Source: Pseudomonadota bacterium
GTDB taxonomy: Bacteria; Pseudomonadota; Alphaproteobacteria; Rhizobiales; Hyphomicrobiaceae
Assembly (NCBI GenBank): GCA_023423275.1
Contig: JAFAFW010000065.1
Span: 8,177-72,176 of the forward strand
DNA: 64,000 nucleotides
Reading direction: 5' to 3'
Under the pieces are notes generated by a model. It was given only the letters and a program-made list of their open reading frames with translations, searched no databases and was not told the DNA's origin. The translations under genes and the position numbers were made by a program. Positions 1 through 8,213 of the stretch are shown piece by piece. Position 1 is the first letter of the stretch. Each line of letters opens with the position of its first letter.

Positions 1-27
1 GCCGCCGGATTGGCGGAGCAGAAGTAG
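1..27 (+). CDS. 3' end of an unidentified gene (partial)
   Basis: Reading from base 1 gives the peptide AAGLAEQK followed by TAG at 25-27. A perfect terminator-like hairpin starts 40 bases later, which fits the end of a plus-strand gene entering from the left. Too short to identify; the assignment rests only on frame and on the terminator. Confidence 0.35.
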   Translation, partial: AAGLAEQK

Positions 28-66
28 ACGCCGTCGGTTGGGCGCTCATCCCTGCACATAATGCGA

Positions 67-88
67 TCGGACGGGTATCCCCGTCCGA
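67..88 (+). terminator. Intrinsic terminator-like hairpin
   Basis: Perfect 9-bp stem TCGGACGGG / CCCGTCCGA with a 4-base loop, followed by a T-rich tail (tttgcatttt). It sits after the truncated plus-strand gene at the left edge and upstream of the convergent BTLCP gene, so it may serve the left-hand gene. Confidence 0.6.
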
Positions 89-157
89 TTTGCATTTTAC
101 ATCGAATTATTTCGTGCCGGAGGAAGCTCAGGCGTCTCGACCGCCTGAGAGATCCGA

Positions 158-796
158 TCAGCGGCGCGGCCGCACGACGGCGATGGAGACCGGCGAGTAG
201 GCTTGCGGGTTCAGCGAGACCCACACTTTGGGATCGATGAACGACTGCCGCATCACATAATCATAGGGCGTCTGGTTCCAGAGCTTCACGGCGTCGACCT
301 TGTTGTCGAGGATGAAGTCACCCTGGGCCGTGCGCGCGGTGAGCACGGCATGGCCTTCGCCTTGTTCATCGCGAACGACGGTCATCAGAAGCGTGCTGGC
401 CGGCCACCCCCGCGCCATCAGCATCCGCCGCTTCAGCAATCCATAGTCTTCACAATCGCCGCGGTCGACAGGAATGACCCAGCGCTCGCTCACGCCATAA
501 ATTTCCATGTCGGTCATCGGTTGGATGATCTTGTTGACATGGCGATTGATGACGTCGAGCTCGCTCAGTCGCTCCGGCGTGGCCTGGAACCGCTGTTCAC
601 GCATCGGAGCGGATGTGCATTCCGCGGGATACGTCTCGCAGAACTGGACCGCACCGAATGGCGCGATGGCCTGCCCGAAGACCCGCATGAAAGGCGAAGG
701 CCGTTCGGCGTACTTCGACCGGGAATTGTCAGCGGCCGCACTGCCGACGTGAAGCAGACCTGATGCAACTATCAGTACAAGAGCACTTACGCGCAT
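158..796 (-). CDS. Transglutaminase-like cysteine peptidase (BTLCP family)
   Basis: Secreted or periplasmic protein of 212 residues. A signal peptide covers about residues 1-22 (MRVSALVLIVASG..., cut near AAA). The papain/transglutaminase-type triad is visible: Cys115 in GDCEDYG, His149 in GEGHAV, Asp164 in ILDNKV, as in bacterial transglutaminase-like cysteine peptidases (related to LapG, which cleaves adhesins under c-di-GMP control). The ATG at 796 is chosen because it gives a clean signal peptide; an in-frame extension to 988 would bury it. The next gene upstream encodes a PilZ protein, so a c-di-GMP link is plausible but inferred. Substrate unknown. Confidence 0.85.
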   Translation of the reverse strand: MRVSALVLIVASGLLHVGSAAADNSRSKYAERPSPFMRVFGQAIAPFGAVQFCETYPAECTSAPMREQRFQATPERLSELDVINRHVNKIIQPMTDMEIYGVSERWVIPVDRGDCEDYGLLKRRMLMARGWPASTLLMTVVRDEQGEGHAVLTARTAQGDFILDNKVDAVKLWNQTPYDYVMRQSFIDPKVWVSLNPQAYSPVSIAVVRPRR

Positions 797-962
797 GACA
801 CGCAAACCCCACCCATTACGCGTCGGTACCACCTTCCGGAACCCTCGAACCCGGTCAGCGAAATCCCGACAGCTGATTACCTGCCGCGTCTTTGCGACAA
901 AATCGTGTTGACCCGGAGTTCCCTGGGGAACATCGCCGGATACTCGTGAAGCCCCGAACGGC

Positions 963-1613
963 TCAACCGAAGTAACGCCGCAACGCATCGGGATTCTGGA
1001 TATCTATGAATTCAAGACCGAGACCTGTTTCGTGGTAGCGGACCACGCGCGCGCGCAGCCTCCCAAGCACCGCTTCTGAACCAATGTCAGGACGAGCGTC
1101 GGTTTCGACCGAGGCCCCCGAGACCGAGACGTCCAGCACGCGGATCGGAATTGCGATGTTTTCGCCAAACCGCAATGTTGCCGACGCCTCACCGAGATTG
1201 ATGCGATCATGCCGGCGCTGTGGCGGGACATGATCTCCTGCGCGATTGTTCAGCCATTCGAGCTGGCCGGCGAGCTTGTCGCGCTTGTATTGGCTGGCCT
1301 TCAGCCCGATGGCGAACCCGTCGCCGAAGGAACGGACCACCGCGCCTTCCAGACCGCCGATGTGGTCGAAGTAGGCGACGATCCGCTCGCCGGTTTCGAC
1401 TTCGACGGGAGACAGGATCGCGGCGCCACCGATCGAGATGTCGCGCAGCTTACACGGATATTCCTGTTTGCTCTGGCGCATGAAACGGCCGAGCAATGTG
1501 ATTGGGTAGCGTGGATCCCGCCGCCTCTCAACCATATGTGACGACGGCAGATCACTTCCACGGTGACTGGTGCTGGCGTCGATAGCTTGGGCGATGTTCG
1601 ACGTCGATACCAT
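963..1613 (-). CDS. Tandem PilZ-domain protein
   Basis: 216 residues with two PilZ-like modules. The first (about 28-115) begins with an Arg-rich RRRDPR motif followed by DISIGG; the second (about 133-215) has RRHDR followed by DVSVSG. Arg-rich plus D/NxSxxG is the c-di-GMP binding signature of PilZ domains, so this is a likely cytoplasmic c-di-GMP receptor. There is no signal peptide or membrane segment. ATG at 1613. The BTLCP peptidase lies directly downstream on the same strand. The output pathway (motility, exopolysaccharide or adhesion) cannot be told. Confidence 0.85.
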   Translation of the reverse strand: MVSTSNIAQAIDASTSHRGSDLPSSHMVERRRDPRYPITLLGRFMRQSKQEYPCKLRDISIGGAAILSPVEVETGERIVAYFDHIGGLEGAVVRSFGDGFAIGLKASQYKRDKLAGQLEWLNNRAGDHVPPQRRHDRINLGEASATLRFGENIAIPIRVLDVSVSGASVETDARPDIGSEAVLGRLRARVVRYHETGLGLEFIDIQNPDALRRYFG

Positions 1614-1779
1614 TAGAGGCCCTGCAGGAAAATACGGTCAACACTTCTCGACCGCGGAGATGCAGAAGCGAGGAGCGATGCGTCTTTTGCTAAGCCTCTT
1701 CAATATCGAGCGAAGACATTAAAGAAGACCTAACCGAGCTGATCATTTTGGCACTGCGGGCAGGCGAGGCGGTGTTTGC

Positions 1780-2469
1780 CTAGTCGATCTCCTGGTACAG
1801 CCGGGACAGGCCGCCTTCGTAGACACGGAAGCTGCGGCGATCGACGCGCACCAACCGCGCGTCACGGACGTCCGGTGTCAGAACAGGCTTGAAGTTGACC
1901 GGTGCGTCGGGAAGCTGATCGGGCCAGATCAGTTCATGGCGTAGAAGAAAGCGTTCGGACAACGGCTCGCTGCCCAGCCAGTGCGCGTTGTCCGTGGTGC
2001 TCATGACTCCGATAAAGCGGTCGATCACGGAATTTGTCTGGGTGAGCGGAGCAATCAACGCCTCGAAATGAACGATGCGTCCGCTGGGACCGCGCGCCTC
2101 GAGCTCCAGGAGGGCAACCGCGCCGCGATCGGCGACGCGTCCCAGTGCATGGCCGATCGCGAGACTGTCCGAGTCGCTCCAGAAATCCAGGAAATCGCGG
2201 CCGCGGAATTCCATTCCGAACAGCTCGCACAGTTTGGTCCCGGCCAGCCGGAACCGATAGGTCGTCGCATCAAGGCGCTCGAGGATGAACGCTTCGGGAA
2301 GTATCGGCGCCAGGCGCGCGGGCTCGACCTCGAACCGTTTTGGCGCGCGGCGCGTGCCGCGGATCTCATTCCAATAAGCGTACAGTGTCTTGCTGGTCTG
2401 GTGTCTCATTTCTGTACCCGGCCCCTGCGATCCGTTACGAGCAGGAGCCAACGCCCCGTTACTCATCAT
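1780..2469 (-). CDS. PAS domain protein (PAS_5 family)
   Basis: 229 residues, soluble. The core (LYAYWNEIRGTRRAPKR... then LAGTKLCELFGMEF) matches the alphaproteobacterial PAS_5 family, single PAS-fold proteins without an output domain. The longer frame to 2502 would start with TTG; the tandem ATG codons at 2469/2466 are preferred. The middle part (about 60-160) carries the PAS-like strands and the C-terminus ends in RLYQEID. Role unknown; usually taken as a sensory or adaptor protein. It is divergently oriented to the rhomboid gene. Confidence 0.75.
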   Translation of the reverse strand: MMSNGALAPARNGSQGPGTEMRHQTSKTLYAYWNEIRGTRRAPKRFEVEPARLAPILPEAFILERLDATTYRFRLAGTKLCELFGMEFRGRDFLDFWSDSDSLAIGHALGRVADRGAVALLELEARGPSGRIVHFEALIAPLTQTNSVIDRFIGVMSTTDNAHWLGSEPLSERFLLRHELIWPDQLPDAPVNFKPVLTPDVRDARLVRVDRRSFRVYEGGLSRLYQEID

Positions 2470-2587
2470 CTTCTCGCGTTGCCCGAGCACGATCCGTGCC
2501 AATCTGCCGATGCGGCGTTATGGTCGATGACGTTGCCGACGGCAGGTCCACCATGTAGATGGGGGCGAACAGAAACAGGGGCTTACG

Positions 2588-3328
2588 TTGAGCCGCAGAG
2601 AACCGATCGTTAACGCTCCCACGGTGCTGCTGGCGCTGATCGCGTTGTTCATGCTGGTTCAGGTCGTCCGCGGCTTCCTTAGTGAATATCAGGACGCCTA
2701 TACGGTGCTCGCGCTCGGGTTCATTCCGGCCCGTTATTCCGGCGACATGTTCGACCTGCCCGGCGGCGCCATTGCGGGCGTGACCTCATTCGTGACGCAC
2801 ATGTTCGTGCACGGGGACTGGTTTCACCTTGCCATCAACAGCGCTTGGCTGCTGGCCTTTGGCACGCCGATCGCGCGGCGTATCGGGAATATTCGCTTCC
2901 TGGCGTTCAGCCTCGTTTGCGGCGTTGCCGGGGCATTGATGTTTCTCGTCATCAATCCGGGGCTGATGGCGCCGATGGTCGGAGCCTCCGGCGCGATTTC
3001 CGGACTGATGGGCGGCCTGATGCGTTTCATGTTCAGCGCTATCGACCGCGGCGGACTGGGAGTGTTGCAGAATGGAGCGCCGCATGTCCCGCGCATGGAT
3101 TTGGGGCAGATGCTCGGCGACCGGCGGGTTTTGCTCACGATCGGTATTTGGGTGGCGCTGAATTTTATCTTCTCGCTTGGTTTCGGGGGCGTTAGCGATA
3201 TGGGCGCCATCGCGTGGGAAGCCCATCTCGGCGGCTTTTTCGCCGGGCTTCTGACATTCGGCTTGTTCGACCGGACAACCGAGCCTGAACCGGACCCGGA
3301 ACCCACGCTGGCTCCTCCGGATGTCTGA
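2588..3328 (+). CDS. Rhomboid family intramembrane serine protease
   Basis: 246-residue polytopic membrane protein. It carries the rhomboid signatures: HMFVHGDWFHLAIN (His71, His80, Asn84), the nucleophile motif GASGAISG (Ser134), and the second catalytic residue in EAHLGG (His213). About six hydrophobic segments fit the basic bacterial rhomboid core. It should cleave substrates within or near the inner membrane; the substrate is unknown. Starts with TTG at 2588. The C-terminal tail is Pro/Glu rich (EPEPDPEPT). Next gene downstream is a CBS protein. Confidence 0.9.
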   Translation: MSRREPIVNAPTVLLALIALFMLVQVVRGFLSEYQDAYTVLALGFIPARYSGDMFDLPGGAIAGVTSFVTHMFVHGDWFHLAINSAWLLAFGTPIARRIGNIRFLAFSLVCGVAGALMFLVINPGLMAPMVGASGAISGLMGGLMRFMFSAIDRGGLGVLQNGAPHVPRMDLGQMLGDRRVLLTIGIWVALNFIFSLGFGGVSDMGAIAWEAHLGGFFAGLLTFGLFDRTTEPEPDPEPTLAPPDV

Positions 3329-3372
3329 TCCGGCTTGCGCCCGCCGGCAACTTAGAGCACGATCCAGGCATT

Positions 3373-3389
3373 GGGAGAGTGCATCTCCC
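3373..3389 (+). terminator. Possible weak terminator hairpin after the rhomboid gene
   Basis: Perfect 6-bp stem GGGAGA / TCTCCC with a 5-base loop, then GACAGAGAGGG and a short T run (TTTT). It lies 45 bases after the rhomboid stop. Short stem and delayed T run keep confidence low. Confidence 0.3.
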
Positions 3390-3513
3390 GACAGAGAGGG
3401 CTTTTGTGAACCGCGGTTGAATGACCCGGTTGAACGGCATGCAGCGGCCGAATAGGCCGAGCGCCCTCCGCATGCCATAGGGTCTGCAGACCGCCCGGGC
3501 GGAGATCGCGTCC

Positions 3514-3945
3514 ATGAACGTGGCTGCCATCCTGAAAGGCAAGGGTCGTGCCGTAGCGACGACACGGCCCGAAACGTCGATGCAGAACGTCGTCGAAAAA
3601 CTGTCGGCGAAGAAGATCGGTGCCATTGTGGTGGTCGGGGCCAACGGCGCCGTGGCAGGGATCATTTCCGAAAGAGACGTCATCCGTGCCATTGCCGAGC
3701 GCGGACCGGATTGTCTTTCACTTCCCGTATCAGGCTTCATGACCCGGCAGGTGGTCGCCTGCACGGAGGGCGATACGCTGGATCAGCTTATGGCGACGAT
3801 GACGGCAGCGCGCTTCCGGCACATTCCCGTGATCGAGGAAGATGCGCTGGTCGGCATCGTGTCGATCGGCGACGTGGTGAAGCATCACATCGCGGAAGTG
3901 GAGATGGAAGCGAGTGCGCTGAGGACCTATCTGGTCGCTGGCTAG
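3514..3945 (+). CDS. CBS-domain pair protein
   Basis: 143 residues consisting almost only of two CBS motifs (about 8-62 and 75-130), each with the strand-helix pattern ending in GIISERDVIRA and GIVSIGDVVKH. Such stand-alone CBS pairs bind adenosine nucleotides and act as energy sensors or regulators of partner proteins. Cytoplasmic. ATG at 3514 with GGAG nine bases upstream. Partner unknown; the neighbours (rhomboid, patatin) give no clear functional link. Confidence 0.9.
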   Translation: MNVAAILKGKGRAVATTRPETSMQNVVEKLSAKKIGAIVVVGANGAVAGIISERDVIRAIAERGPDCLSLPVSGFMTRQVVACTEGDTLDQLMATMTAARFRHIPVIEEDALVGIVSIGDVVKHHIAEVEMEASALRTYLVAG

Positions 3946-4029
3946 CTCAATTCAGCGTTCGGTGGAGCTATCCATCCGAACATCGCCCCGGGGCTCGTTC
4001 CCGGGGCATCCATGAGGACAGCCCGGTAG

Positions 4030-5010
4030 CTAGGGGGTGACGGCTTCGCCATTCATGGCCCTGACTGCCATGCGCGGCTCGAAGCGGTGACGCGACGCGA
4101 TTTCATTTGTGATATCTTCGATGTCGCGGGAAACGGCGGCGTAACCTCGCGCAATCAGATCGTCGGCGCGGTGGAAATCGAACGGTCCGATGCCCATCAA
4201 CCGCGGCGAGATCATCGCATCGGGCGGGTCCCCGGCCAGCCGCGAGCGCGCAATCCTGTCCTGAACGATATTGAAGGCGTCGACGACGACGGTCGAAATG
4301 CCGGGCGTGGGCTCTTCTCCGCCACTGCGCCCGAACAACTGCCGATGCAACAGTTTCAGTGCCGACAGCGCACCGGTCTTTTCAGGAGGAGGGGCCTCGA
4401 CCACGGCCTGTTCCACCTTGTCGACCCCCATGTTCGGCACGATCGTACCGCGTCCGCACATGTCGGCATTCAGATTGACGGCGATGACGTAGCGCGCGCC
4501 CAGCGCACGGCAGACCGACACCGGGACCGGGTTCACCAGGGCCCCGTCGAACAACCAGCGTCCACTGACGTTGACGGGCTTGAAGATGCCGGGCAGGGCA
4601 TAGGATGCCCGCATGGCATCGACCAGCCGGCCCTTGGAAATCCAGATTTCATGACCCGTGCCGATCTCGGTGGCGACCGCCGTATACGTGGTATCGAAGC
4701 TTTCGATCTCGACGTCGCCGAGGTGTTCGCCGAGGCGGTCACACAGGCGCTGACCTGTAATCAGCCCGGACCCGGCCATATTGAAATCGAGATAGCCGAA
4801 GATCTTCCGGCGCGTGAGCTGGCGCGCAAACTCATCGAGTTGCTCCAGCCGGCCGGCGATATGGCAGCCGCCGACGACCGCGCCAATCGATGTGCCAGCG
4901 ATGATGTCGGGCACGATACCGGCTTCGAGCAGCCCCCGCAGCACCCCGATGTGCGCCCAACCGCGGGCAGCGCCACCGCCAAGTGCCAACCCGATCTTGA
5001 CCTTAGCCAT
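4030..5010 (-). CDS. Patatin-like phospholipase (RssA/YlbK type)
   Basis: 326-residue patatin-family lipid acyl hydrolase. The oxyanion-hole motif GGGAARG is at 11-17, the nucleophile elbow GTSIG at 39-43 (Ser41), and the catalytic Asp in DGA at 155-157, so the Ser-Asp dyad is complete. No signal peptide, so probably cytoplasmic or membrane-associated. The ATG at 5010 is preferred over the GTG just before it because AAGG is then seven bases upstream. Physiological substrate unknown. Confidence 0.9.
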   Translation of the reverse strand: MAKVKIGLALGGGAARGWAHIGVLRGLLEAGIVPDIIAGTSIGAVVGGCHIAGRLEQLDEFARQLTRRKIFGYLDFNMAGSGLITGQRLCDRLGEHLGDVEIESFDTTYTAVATEIGTGHEIWISKGRLVDAMRASYALPGIFKPVNVSGRWLFDGALVNPVPVSVCRALGARYVIAVNLNADMCGRGTIVPNMGVDKVEQAVVEAPPPEKTGALSALKLLHRQLFGRSGGEEPTPGISTVVVDAFNIVQDRIARSRLAGDPPDAMISPRLMGIGPFDFHRADDLIARGYAAVSRDIEDITNEIASRHRFEPRMAVRAMNGEAVTP

Positions 5011-5140
5011 CACTCAACCTTCGCGCGCGCCCTGGCCGAGGGCTACGGCTTCCTCGCTTGTATCTTAACACCAAGTTATGCCAGGAGAGGCCCTGGCGCC
5101 TTGCGACCAGTTATTCATGCTAAACGGGCGTGATTAAGCC

Positions 5141-5157
5141 GCGCTTTACAAAAGCGC
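5141..5157 (-). terminator. Hairpin downstream of folE-hisI
   Basis: Perfect 7-bp inverted repeat GCGCTTT-ACA-AAAGCGC located 31 bases after the hisI stop on the minus strand. It could end folE-hisI transcription, but no strong T run follows, so an operator or attenuating role is not excluded. Confidence 0.4.
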
Positions 5158-5187
5158 CAGCTCACGCTGAAGGTTCCCGGACGGATA

Positions 5188-5622
5188 TTATTTCTTTCCG
5201 ATCCGCTGCCTGGTGAGCCGGGTTGCTCCGTCGCCTGATAATGAAATGGCGCGGTAGAAGCATGAACGCTCACCAGTGTGGCATGCAACTCCATCGCCCG
5301 CGACCGTTACCTTCAGCCAAACCACGTCCTGGTCGCAGTCGGTCCGGATTTCGACCACATCGAGCAGGTTGCCGCTCTCCTCGCCCTTTTTCCAGATGCG
5401 GTTGCGCGAGCGCGTCCAGAAATGCGCCTGGCCGGTTTTGAGCGTCAGGGCCAGTGCCTCCGCGTTCATCCAGGCAAACATCAGCACATCGCCGCTGTCG
5501 GCATCCGTGACGATAGCCGGGATCAATCCGTCCGCGTCGAACTTCGGCTGGAACGCGTTGCCGTGTTCGATCTGCTCGGTTGTTCCGCGAGGTGCGAAAG
5601 GCGTCAAAGGCGCGCCGGACAT
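5188..5622 (-). CDS. hisI: Phosphoribosyl-AMP cyclohydrolase
   Basis: 144-residue HisI: opens the adenine ring of phosphoribosyl-AMP in the third step of histidine biosynthesis. Family signatures are present: DVLMFAWMN, FWTRSRNRIWKKGE, the Asp/Cys metal-binding stretch RTDCDQD, and CHTGERSCFYR near the C-terminus. Stand-alone HisI (no HisE fusion) is usual in alphaproteobacteria. The ATG at 5622 gives the normal family length; the frame stays open upstream into folE. It lies 23 bases after folE on the same strand, so the two are probably co-transcribed. Confidence 0.95.
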   Translation of the reverse strand: MSGAPLTPFAPRGTTEQIEHGNAFQPKFDADGLIPAIVTDADSGDVLMFAWMNAEALALTLKTGQAHFWTRSRNRIWKKGEESGNLLDVVEIRTDCDQDVVWLKVTVAGDGVACHTGERSCFYRAISLSGDGATRLTRQRIGKK

Positions 5623-5645
5623 GCTGGCGGCTCCAAAAGTTGATG

Positions 5646-6326
5646 TCAGCGGGCGCGGCGCGGCACCGTGGCGAGCGTGAGGAACCTCTCGCGCAGCGCC
5701 GTGTCGGTCACGAACGTTCCGAGAAACCGCGTGGTTACGGCGGAGGCGCCGGGGTGGTGGACACCACGCGTGGTCATGCACTGATGCTCGGCCTCGATCA
5801 TGACCGCCACGCCCAGCGGAGACAGTGCCTTGTCGATCGCTTCTGCGATCTCTGCACTGAGGGTTTCCTGGGTCTGAAGCCGCTTCGCGTAGACCTCGAC
5901 CACACGCGCCAGCTTCGACAATCCGGCGACGCGGCCGTTGGGAATATAGGCGACGTGGGCGATGCCGATGAACGGCGCGATGTGGTGCTCGCAGTGACTC
6001 TCGACCCGGATGTCGCGCATCATCACGATGTCGTCATAGCCGGCGACGTCCTCGAACGTCGGCTCCTGCAGGATGGCGACGGCGTCCTGCCCATAACCGC
6101 GAAAATATTCGCGATAGGCTTCGGCGACGCGGCGTGGCGTGTCGCGCAGCCCTTCACGATCGGGATTGTCTCCGGCCCAGGCGAGCAGGGTGCGCACGGC
6201 TTCCTCGGCCTGCTCCTGGGTCGGGCGCGGGGCAGGGACGGGTTTTTTGAACGGGGCAGATGAGATATTTGTCACGGGCTGCGGTTCCGGCTCGCGGCGA
6301 GGGCGGCGCGCTGCGACACCGGGCAT
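5646..6326 (-). CDS. folE: GTP cyclohydrolase I
   Basis: 226 residues. Converts GTP to 7,8-dihydroneopterin triphosphate, the first step of tetrahydrofolate and also of queuosine synthesis. Zinc ligands are visible in ESHCEHHIAPF and EAEHQCMTTRG, with the catalytic-core motif GLSKLARVVEVYAKRLQTQE between them. The first about 35 residues are a variable Pro/Arg-rich extension. Upstream of hisI. Its product could feed the queF/queC block a few kilobases away. Confidence 0.96.
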   Translation of the reverse strand: MPGVAARRPRREPEPQPVTNISSAPFKKPVPAPRPTQEQAEEAVRTLLAWAGDNPDREGLRDTPRRVAEAYREYFRGYGQDAVAILQEPTFEDVAGYDDIVMMRDIRVESHCEHHIAPFIGIAHVAYIPNGRVAGLSKLARVVEVYAKRLQTQETLSAEIAEAIDKALSPLGVAVMIEAEHQCMTTRGVHHPGASAVTTRFLGTFVTDTALRERFLTLATVPRRAR

Positions 6327-6456
6327 GGTGGAACGGGCGCTTGGGTTCTCGCACTACAGCAATAGCTCGCTATATAGTGTGGGTAAGCAAGTCGCAAGCC
6401 AACCACGTTGACCCCGCGGCTGATTCAGCGCACCTGTGCGGCAGAACGGAGCAGGG

Positions 6457-6927
6457 ATGACTGTTCTGAACGAGATGTACAACACGCGGATCTTCGAGCT
6501 GGCCGCCGAGATCCCGCGCCAGGAACGGTTGCCCGACGCTGATGCTTCCGCCACGGCGCACTCCAAGCTTTGTGGCTCGACGGTTTCGATCGACCTGAAG
6601 GTTGATGGGGCCGGCCGCGTGAGCGCCTTCGGGCAGACCGTGAAAGCATGTCTGCTGGGGCAGGCGGCGGCCTCGGTGATGGGGCGCGAGATTGTCGGCT
6701 CCGACGCGGAGGAATTGCGCGACATCGGCCGCACGATGCGCCGGATGCTGAAGGAGGATGGCCCGCCGCCGACCGGCCGCTGGGCCGATCTGGGCGTGCT
6801 GCAGCCGGTGAAGGACTATAAAGCGCGCCACGCCTCGACGCTTCTGATCTTCGATGCGGTCGAGCGCGCGCTCGCCGATATCGAAGCACAGCGGTCCGGT
6901 GCGGACGCCTCCGTCGCGGCGCAATGA
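6457..6927 (+). CDS. Iron-sulfur cluster assembly scaffold protein (IscU/NifU-N-like)
   Basis: 156 residues of the NifU N-terminal/IscU family, which assembles Fe-S clusters on conserved Cys. Cys39 (SKLCGST) and Cys65 (TVKACLLGQA) match the first two cluster ligands; the third usual Cys is replaced in the KARHAST region, so it is a divergent member common in alphaproteobacteria. ATG at 6457 preceded by GCAGGG. Its stop overlaps the yidD start (ATGA), indicating translational coupling. Divergent from folE. Confidence 0.85.
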   Translation: MTVLNEMYNTRIFELAAEIPRQERLPDADASATAHSKLCGSTVSIDLKVDGAGRVSAFGQTVKACLLGQAAASVMGREIVGSDAEELRDIGRTMRRMLKEDGPPPTGRWADLGVLQPVKDYKARHASTLLIFDAVERALADIEAQRSGADASVAAQ

Positions 6928-7274
6928 TCGGGCCTGCTGACAGCTCTCTCAGGCAGCGGGGCAAGCGGATTCTGGGAACCTGCCTGAAAGCGCCGGTCCA
7001 TCTTTATCGCTATACCTTGAAGCCGTTCGTCGGTTGGCATTGCCGGCACCTCCCCACCTGCTCGGAGTACGCGCTGGAGGCGATCGATACCAACGGTCCA
7101 TGGCGTGGCTTCTGGCTGACGACGTCGCGCCTGTGCCGTTGTCATCGGCTCGGCACGGCGGGAGTCGATCCCGTGCCGGACATCAGGGCAGAAAGCCATC
7201 CCCTGGCGCCGTGGCGCTACGGCCGTTGGACAGGTGGTCACATGGCGGCGGAGTGGCATTGGAAGAAAAGCTGA
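6924..7274 (+). CDS. yidD: Membrane protein insertion efficiency factor YidD
   Basis: 116 residues with the YidD (UPF0161) core: amphipathic LKAPVHLYRYTLKPFVG, then the Cys-rich CRHLPTCSEYALEAID and the C-terminal CRCHRLGTAGVDPVP. YidD helps YidC-dependent insertion of inner-membrane proteins. Usually next to rnpA/yidC, but here it overlaps the Fe-S scaffold gene by four bases, an arrangement also seen in other alphaproteobacteria. The C-terminal tail after about residue 95 is variable. Confidence 0.92.
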   Translation: MIGPADSSLRQRGKRILGTCLKAPVHLYRYTLKPFVGWHCRHLPTCSEYALEAIDTNGPWRGFWLTTSRLCRCHRLGTAGVDPVPDIRAESHPLAPWRYGRWTGGHMAAEWHWKKS

Positions 7275-7334
7275 CAGCGCTTGAGCCCGCTTGAACGATG
7301 TGGGCTTCGGCAAATGTCGCCGAACCCCCGGGGC

Positions 7335-8171
7335 CTAGCGTTGCGACAGGCGCCGCAGCCGCTCCGCGGCGCTGGTATCGCCCAGGCTTGCGGCCTTCTC
7401 GTACCACTGCTGCGCCATTTTGATGTCCGGCTCCATGCCGCGGACACCAAGGCGACTGAGCTCATTCGGATCGTAGGTTTCGGCGAGAGCGATTGCAGCC
7501 CTGGCCAATCCTCGATCGACGGCGCGCTTGAAGAACAGTCGCGCGCCAGCCACGTCGCCGTCCTTTAGCAATTCTTCGCCTTTATCCAGCAGCGCGACCG
7601 CGCGCGGATCTTCCGGTGGTTTAGGTGGCGGCGCTGCCGCTGGCGGGGGGGCGCTGGACTGTGGCGGCGCAGTGGGCCGGATCGCCGCAACCGTTGCGGA
7701 GGGGGCGGGCGTTGCCGCCTGTGGAGCGCCGGGCAGGGATGAAGCGGCCATCACCACCAATGATGCCTTCGTTTCGGCCCACACGGTGCCATCGACGCTG
7801 ACGAGAGACACGCTGACCTGGGACTTGGTGTTGGCCGTTTTCGGGGCGGTCAGCTTGAGTGTCGGCAATGCCGACAGTGGAACGGCCCATGATCCTGGCG
7901 AGACCTGATGACCCAACGACAAGGTCACCGACGCCGGCAGACCGCGCAAGCGCAGGAAGCTGTTCTTGGGAACGGCCTCGGCCGGAGCGATCTGGATCGG
8001 CAAAGCTGTTTCGATGTCGGGCTCGACGAGAATGATGGAGGCGATATTGATGTTGAACGTCTTGCCGGGCTCCTGGCCCGGCGCTGGTGCGGTCGCGGCG
8101 ATCCAGAATGATACCGCGACGGCAAAAACCAGTGGCGCGACGCCGGTTCGCACAAACATCAAATTGCACAC
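7335..8171 (-). CDS. Secreted protein with C-terminal Sel1/TPR-like repeats
   Basis: 278 residues, function unknown. N-terminal signal peptide (about 1-32, ending near APAPGQE), a beta-rich domain (about 35-140), a Pro/Ala-rich linker (PPQSSAPPPAAAPPPKPPE), and a C-terminal helical part resembling Sel1 repeats (ARLFFKRAVDRGLARAAIALAETYDP and MAQQWYEKAASLGDTSAAERL). GTG at 8171 is chosen because a GGAAGG-type ribosome site lies nine bases upstream; the frame also continues to a TTG at 8192. It follows the TAXI receptor gene on the same strand with a 42-base gap, so the two probably form a unit. Confidence 0.75.
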   Translation of the reverse strand: MCNLMFVRTGVAPLVFAVAVSFWIAATAPAPGQEPGKTFNINIASIILVEPDIETALPIQIAPAEAVPKNSFLRLRGLPASVTLSLGHQVSPGSWAVPLSALPTLKLTAPKTANTKSQVSVSLVSVDGTVWAETKASLVVMAASSLPGAPQAATPAPSATVAAIRPTAPPQSSAPPPAAAPPPKPPEDPRAVALLDKGEELLKDGDVAGARLFFKRAVDRGLARAAIALAETYDPNELSRLGVRGMEPDIKMAQQWYEKAASLGDTSAAERLRRLSQR

Positions 8172-8213
8172 TGACGTCGTTCCTTCCCCCAAAGGCCGAT
8201 CAGAGCGCGGTCG